From the NCBI GenBank assembly GCA_031400715.1, contig JANNQK010000057.1:1-26141 (forward strand): a DNA stretch of 26,141 nucleotides. The letters run 5' to 3'. The notes beneath the pieces were generated by a model. The model searched no databases. It saw nothing but the letters and a program-made list of their open reading frames with translations, and was not told the origin of the DNA. Source of the stretch: VFMC01 sp031400715. GTDB taxonomy: Bacteria; Actinomycetota; Acidimicrobiia; Acidimicrobiales; Ilumatobacteraceae. Positions 22,965 through 26,141 of this stretch are shown here, piece by piece. The number at the start of each line of letters is the position of its first letter. Position 1 is the first letter of the stretch. Both the position numbers and the translations under genes were made by a program.

Positions 22965-24983
22965 GTGTTGACCCTTCAGAGGACGATCTGTCGAGCCGCG
23001 CTCGGTGCAGCGCTGAACGCCACCATCGTGGTGGGTCTCACGGTCTTCCCGATCGTCGACCACGCCGCCGGCGGTCCATTCGCCGCGCCCGTCGCCCACG
23101 CAGCACCGGGCGATACCACGCGGTACGTGGCGTTGCCGTCGCCCACTCGGCTGATCGACACTCGGCTGCTCGACACTCGGGAGACAGCAGCACCCGTCGC
23201 GCCGGGCAGCACCGTATCGGTCCGCGTGGCCGGCGCGGCGCCGTTGCCAACCGTCGAGACCGCTCGCGCCGTGGTCCTCAACATCACCGTGGTCGGACCG
23301 GCAGGCATCGGGTTCTGGACCGTCTTTCCCCATGGCTCGCCGATGCCCACCGCGTCGAACGTCAACGTCGACGAACGTTCCGCACTGCTCGGTGACGGCC
23401 TCGCACTCCCGAACCTCGTGACGGTGCCTGTCGGCAGCGACGGACTGGTCGACGTCTTCAGCCAGAACGGCGGGCATCTCGTCGTCGACATGCTCGGTGT
23501 CTACGAGGCGAGCGCCGCCACCGCGGCCGGCCGTTTCCAGCCGCTGTCCATTCCGCGACGAGTCATCGACACCCGAGAGTTCCTGGTGCTCGCACCGCAG
23601 TCGATCACCGAGGTGCGCGTCCCCGAAGCCGCGGGTGCGAGTGGTGTCGTGCTCAACGTCACCACGATCGGTTCCGCTGCCGGCTACTGGACGGTGTATC
23701 CCACCGACTCCCCTGCACCGCCGACCGCGGCAAACCTGAACTCGCTGTCCGCGTTCCACGTCTCCGCGAACCAGGTGATCGTGCCCGTCGATGGCGAGGG
23801 CGACTTCGACGTGTTCACCCAGAGCGGCGGCCACCTCGTGGTCGACCTCGTCGGTCTGATCACCGGGGCATCGGCGCCGGTGTCGACCGATGGCCTGTTC
23901 GTGCCTCTCTCGACACCGACGAGATTCCTCGACACTCGCAACCCGGCGCTCAATCCGCTCGGCGCCGCACAGATGGCCCTCCCCGTGTGGAACGTCGAGG
24001 TGCCCGTGGCTGCCAACCCTGCGATCGGCCGCACCGACGTCGCCGCTCTGGCCCTGAACGTCACCGCGACGGAATCGTTCGGGGGCGGCTACATCTCGGT
24101 GTCGCCCGCAGGGGCGAACAACCCCGCCGACAAGAGCCGTCGCACCTCCACCCTGAACGTCGTCCGTGCCGCCCAGACGATCCCGAACCACGCGATCGTC
24201 GCCGTGTCGGCCCGCGGCTTCGACGTGTTCACGCAGGCGGGCGCCCACCTCATCGCCGATGTCGCCGGCTTCTACCTCGGAGCGCCGGTCGCTGCGCCGT
24301 TCGGAGCACCGATCAACACACGCCCCACGGTGGCTGCCGGGTGCCTTGCCCAACCCACCAGTGCCGTCGCCGCCATCGTCGCCGGCTCCGGCGCGGCGAC
24401 CGTCATCCGCGGCCAGCAACGACTTCTGGAGCTCGGCTACTGGCTGAGCGCCGCCGACGGCTCGTATGGGCTCACCACGCGTCAGGCGGTGATGGCGTTC
24501 CAGAAGTGGACGGGTCTGTCGCCCTCGGGAAACCTCGACGAGACCACCGCAGCAGCCCTCAACACGGTGCAGTGCCGGCCCACCACCGGCGTCAGCGGCG
24601 ACCTGATGCTCATCGACAAGGGCAAGCAGCTGGGCATGATCGTGCGCGGCGGGCGTGCCGAATGGGTGATCAATGTGTCGACCGGTGGCGACTACCCCTA
24701 CACCTGGCGCGACAAGAACGGCAATCTCATCCCCGACCAAGCGATCACCCCGAGCGGCTCCCACCGCGTCTATCGCGTGAGTGATGAGGCGCGCTACGAA
24801 GGCTCGCTCGGAACGCTCTACCGACCCCGGTTCTTCATCCGCGGCGTTGCCGTGCACGGGTACAGCAGCGTGCCGAACTATCCCGCATCGCACGGCTGCG
24901 TACGGGTCACGAACCAGGCGATGGACATGCTGTGGGCCACCAACGCGATGCCCATCGGGTCCACGGTCCTCGTTCGCGATTGA
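22965..24983 (+). CDS. Secreted L,D-transpeptidase with three N-terminal repeats and a peptidoglycan-binding domain
   Basis: A 672-residue exported enzyme that would make 3-3 crosslinks in peptidoglycan or anchor proteins to it. A signal peptide is followed by an Ala-rich region ending APVAHAAPG (about residue 46). Three diverged repeats of about 120 residues follow, each with a PTRLIDTR-like start and a HLVVDMLG-like end (roughly 54-183, 190-298, 312-440). A peptidoglycan-binding-1 domain (GQQRLLELGYWLSAADG, 480-533) precedes a C-terminal YkuD domain with VAVHGYSSVPNYPASHGCVR, catalytic Cys645. The GTG at 22965 is inferred from the signal peptide and a -10 box; a longer reading to 22824 overlaps the FAH gene. 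It does not belong to the catabolic set. Confidence 0.88.
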   Translation: MLTLQRTICRAALGAALNATIVVGLTVFPIVDHAAGGPFAAPVAHAAPGDTTRYVALPSPTRLIDTRLLDTRETAAPVAPGSTVSVRVAGAAPLPTVETARAVVLNITVVGPAGIGFWTVFPHGSPMPTASNVNVDERSALLGDGLALPNLVTVPVGSDGLVDVFSQNGGHLVVDMLGVYEASAATAAGRFQPLSIPRRVIDTREFLVLAPQSITEVRVPEAAGASGVVLNVTTIGSAAGYWTVYPTDSPAPPTAANLNSLSAFHVSANQVIVPVDGEGDFDVFTQSGGHLVVDLVGLITGASAPVSTDGLFVPLSTPTRFLDTRNPALNPLGAAQMALPVWNVEVPVAANPAIGRTDVAALALNVTATESFGGGYISVSPAGANNPADKSRRTSTLNVVRAAQTIPNHAIVAVSARGFDVFTQAGAHLIADVAGFYLGAPVAAPFGAPINTRPTVAAGCLAQPTSAVAAIVAGSGAATVIRGQQRLLELGYWLSAADGSYGLTTRQAVMAFQKWTGLSPSGNLDETTAAALNTVQCRPTTGVSGDLMLIDKGKQLGMIVRGGRAEWVINVSTGGDYPYTWRDKNGNLIPDQAITPSGSHRVYRVSDEARYEGSLGTLYRPRFFIRGVAVHGYSSVPNYPASHGCVRVTNQAMDMLWATNAMPIGSTVLVRD

Positions 24984-25033
24984 CTCGGGGTGCGTGTCCA
25001 GGTGCCGGCATGTCGGTCACCGGGCAGCAGTCG

Positions 25034-26141
25034 TCAGAACGCTCCGCCGGCGAGCTCGCGTCCATCACCCAGCATCTCGACCGAACAGTCGATACCGGCG
25101 CTCACACACCGATCGATCCACACCTGTTCGACCGCCGGATCCCAACCGTTCCACCAGTCGGCATGAGCGGACCACCCTGCGTCGCCGCCTGAGTACATGT
25201 CGCTCGCCAAACGCCATCCGCTGTTCCCGCCGGCCGGCACCGGCCAGTAGACGTTCATCGTGATCTGAGGTACGGCGACGGGGTGGCTCGAGGGGCAGCC
25301 GGTGCCGTCGGGCCACGCCATGTGGCCCTGGTGGTCGGGGGAATCGAGGTTCCGGCCGTCCCAACACTGAGGGAACGCAAGGGTGAGGCGGACGAACTGG
25401 CCCGGCGCACACTGCTGCATCCCCGACGTGAACTCGGTGCCCCGACCGGTCGAGTCGAATCCGCAGTTCCAGTTCACCGCACGACGCCAGCTGGGGTTCG
25501 AATCAGCCGCCGTGGCACTCGCTCGACCGGAGATCATCCGCAGCCCCTGCGGGAAGGCGTTGATCTCCGCCGGCTGGACACCGAGGTACCCCGATTTGTA
25601 GTACGAGATGAGGAACGCCGGTTCGATCGGTGTGCCCGAGTTCGTGTCGATGATCGATGGCACCCAGTACGCGCTGCGGTTCGCCGTGCCGCCGCGGCAG
25701 GTGGAGCCCCCGGACGTCGCGATCGAGGACGCCGTCGAGAATGCATCGACCGACGTGTTGCCGAAGAACGTGTGCAGGTGCGCCGCGCCCGGACGGCCGG
25801 GAGCCACGATGGGATCGTCGAACGCCATGTGCGACATCCCGCAGAACGTCCGGAATGCTCCGACGCCGTCGGTCGTGGTGGGGGTCCGCGCGCTCGACAC
25901 GATCGTGGCGGTCTCGACTCCGACTCGCCCGATCGGGATTCGAGCGGCATCGATCGCCGGGCCGCCTTGGATCGGAACAGGGCCGGTGGCTGCACTCGTC
26001 GGGACAGTCGGGGTCGGGACAGTCGGGGTCGGGACAGCGGGGGTCGGTGCGTTCGTCGTCGGTGCGTTCGTCGTCGTGGTCGTGGTCGGCGGCAGCGCGA
26101 TGAGGGTGCCGACGGCGGGCACGGCCAGCGAGTTCGCTCCG
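25034..26141 (-). CDS. DUF1996 domain protein, 5' end cut by the window
   Basis: At least 368 codons; the frame stays open to the window edge (GANSLAVPAVGTLIALPP), so the true start and signal peptide lie outside. A Thr/Pro/Val-rich linker (NAPT and PTVPT repeats) precedes a DUF1996 domain with AAHLHTFFGN, FLISYYKSGYLG, FPQGLRMISG, FPQCWDG, SPDHQGHMAWPDG, CPSSHPVAVPQI and a final WNGWDP segment. The conserved His, Cys and Asp suggest an extracytoplasmic protein. The function of DUF1996 is not known to me; it is frequent in secreted proteins of fungi and actinobacteria. It is convergent with the L,D-transpeptidase gene, 50 bp away. Confidence 0.88.
   Translation of the reverse strand, partial: GANSLAVPAVGTLIALPPTTTTTTNAPTTNAPTPAVPTPTVPTPTVPTSAATGPVPIQGGPAIDAARIPIGRVGVETATIVSSARTPTTTDGVGAFRTFCGMSHMAFDDPIVAPGRPGAAHLHTFFGNTSVDAFSTASSIATSGGSTCRGGTANRSAYWVPSIIDTNSGTPIEPAFLISYYKSGYLGVQPAEINAFPQGLRMISGRASATAADSNPSWRRAVNWNCGFDSTGRGTEFTSGMQQCAPGQFVRLTLAFPQCWDGRNLDSPDHQGHMAWPDGTGCPSSHPVAVPQITMNVYWPVPAGGNSGWRLASDMYSGGDAGWSAHADWWNGWDPAVEQVWIDRCVSAGIDCSVEMLGDGRELAGGAF
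26001..26075 (-). repeat. Two in-frame 15-bp tandem repeats in the DUF1996 linker
   Basis: GGGACAGTCGGGGTC repeats three times (26001-26045, the last with three base changes in the middle) and GGTGCGTTCGTCGTC twice (26046-26075). They encode PTVPT and TNAPT units on the minus strand. Such linkers vary in copy number between strains. Confidence 0.85.

Noticed and set aside
22776..24893. A 705-codon minus-strand open frame across the L,D-transpeptidase
   Set aside because: Antisense shadow of a gene with an intact YkuD motif and signal peptide; no recognisable domains.

Overview
The window is GC-rich, gene-dense DNA from a chromosome that looks like an Actinomycetota, quite possibly an Acidimicrobiia-type organism (inference). 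The support is the high GC3, three cytochrome P450s, an LLM/F420-type oxidoreductase, an actinobacterial L,D-transpeptidase with PTR-x-x-DTR repeats, a DUF1996 protein and several starts with no Shine-Dalgarno sequence that look leaderless. No tRNA, rRNA, CRISPR array, insertion sequence or attachment site was seen.

Layout. At 1-4894 is a meta-cleavage block for homoprotocatechuate-like catechols: a divergent aldehyde dehydrogenase (HpaE-like, cut by the window edge), a MarR regulator, an HpaD-like extradiol dioxygenase, an FAH-fold decarboxylase/isomerase, a metal-binding cupin and an MhpA-type FAD hydroxylase. At 4896-7132 are a TIM-barrel isomerase-like protein and P450-1 on the minus strand. 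At 7308-10392 an overlapping operon encodes an LLM oxidoreductase, an SDR and a glutamine-synthetase-like ligase (GS-1). A class I glutamine-amidotransferase-like hydrolase converges on it and is divergent from P450-2, a second GS-like ligase (GS-2) and a DMT exporter/importer (to 14868). At 14957-19750 is a HAAT/Liv-type ABC importer with a fused permease-ATPase. At 19833-21922 P450-3 follows an acetoacetate-decarboxylase-fold protein, divergent from an HpaG-like FAH protein (22015-22860). The last part, an L,D-transpeptidase and a DUF1996 protein, looks like unrelated cell-envelope housekeeping.

How it may work together. Four near-identical palindromes, CGTTYGG-N2-CCAAACG with small variations, stand before the ALDH/marR pair, hpaD, GS-2 and the ADC/FAH pair. 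This suggests one MarR-controlled regulon spanning about 22 kb. The combination of gamma-glutamyl ligases (GS-like), a gamma-glutamyl hydrolase-type amidotransferase, P450s and the homoprotocatechuate ring-cleavage steps resembles the logic of aniline or isopropylamine catabolism, in which an amine is gamma-glutamylated before oxidation. My working hypothesis is an inducible catabolic island for an aromatic amine or amide (phenethylamine/tyramine-like, or an unknown xenobiotic), with the Liv-type transporter for uptake. The substrate cannot be read from sequence. HpaF-, HpaH- and HpaI-type functions and a P450 redox partner are absent from the window.
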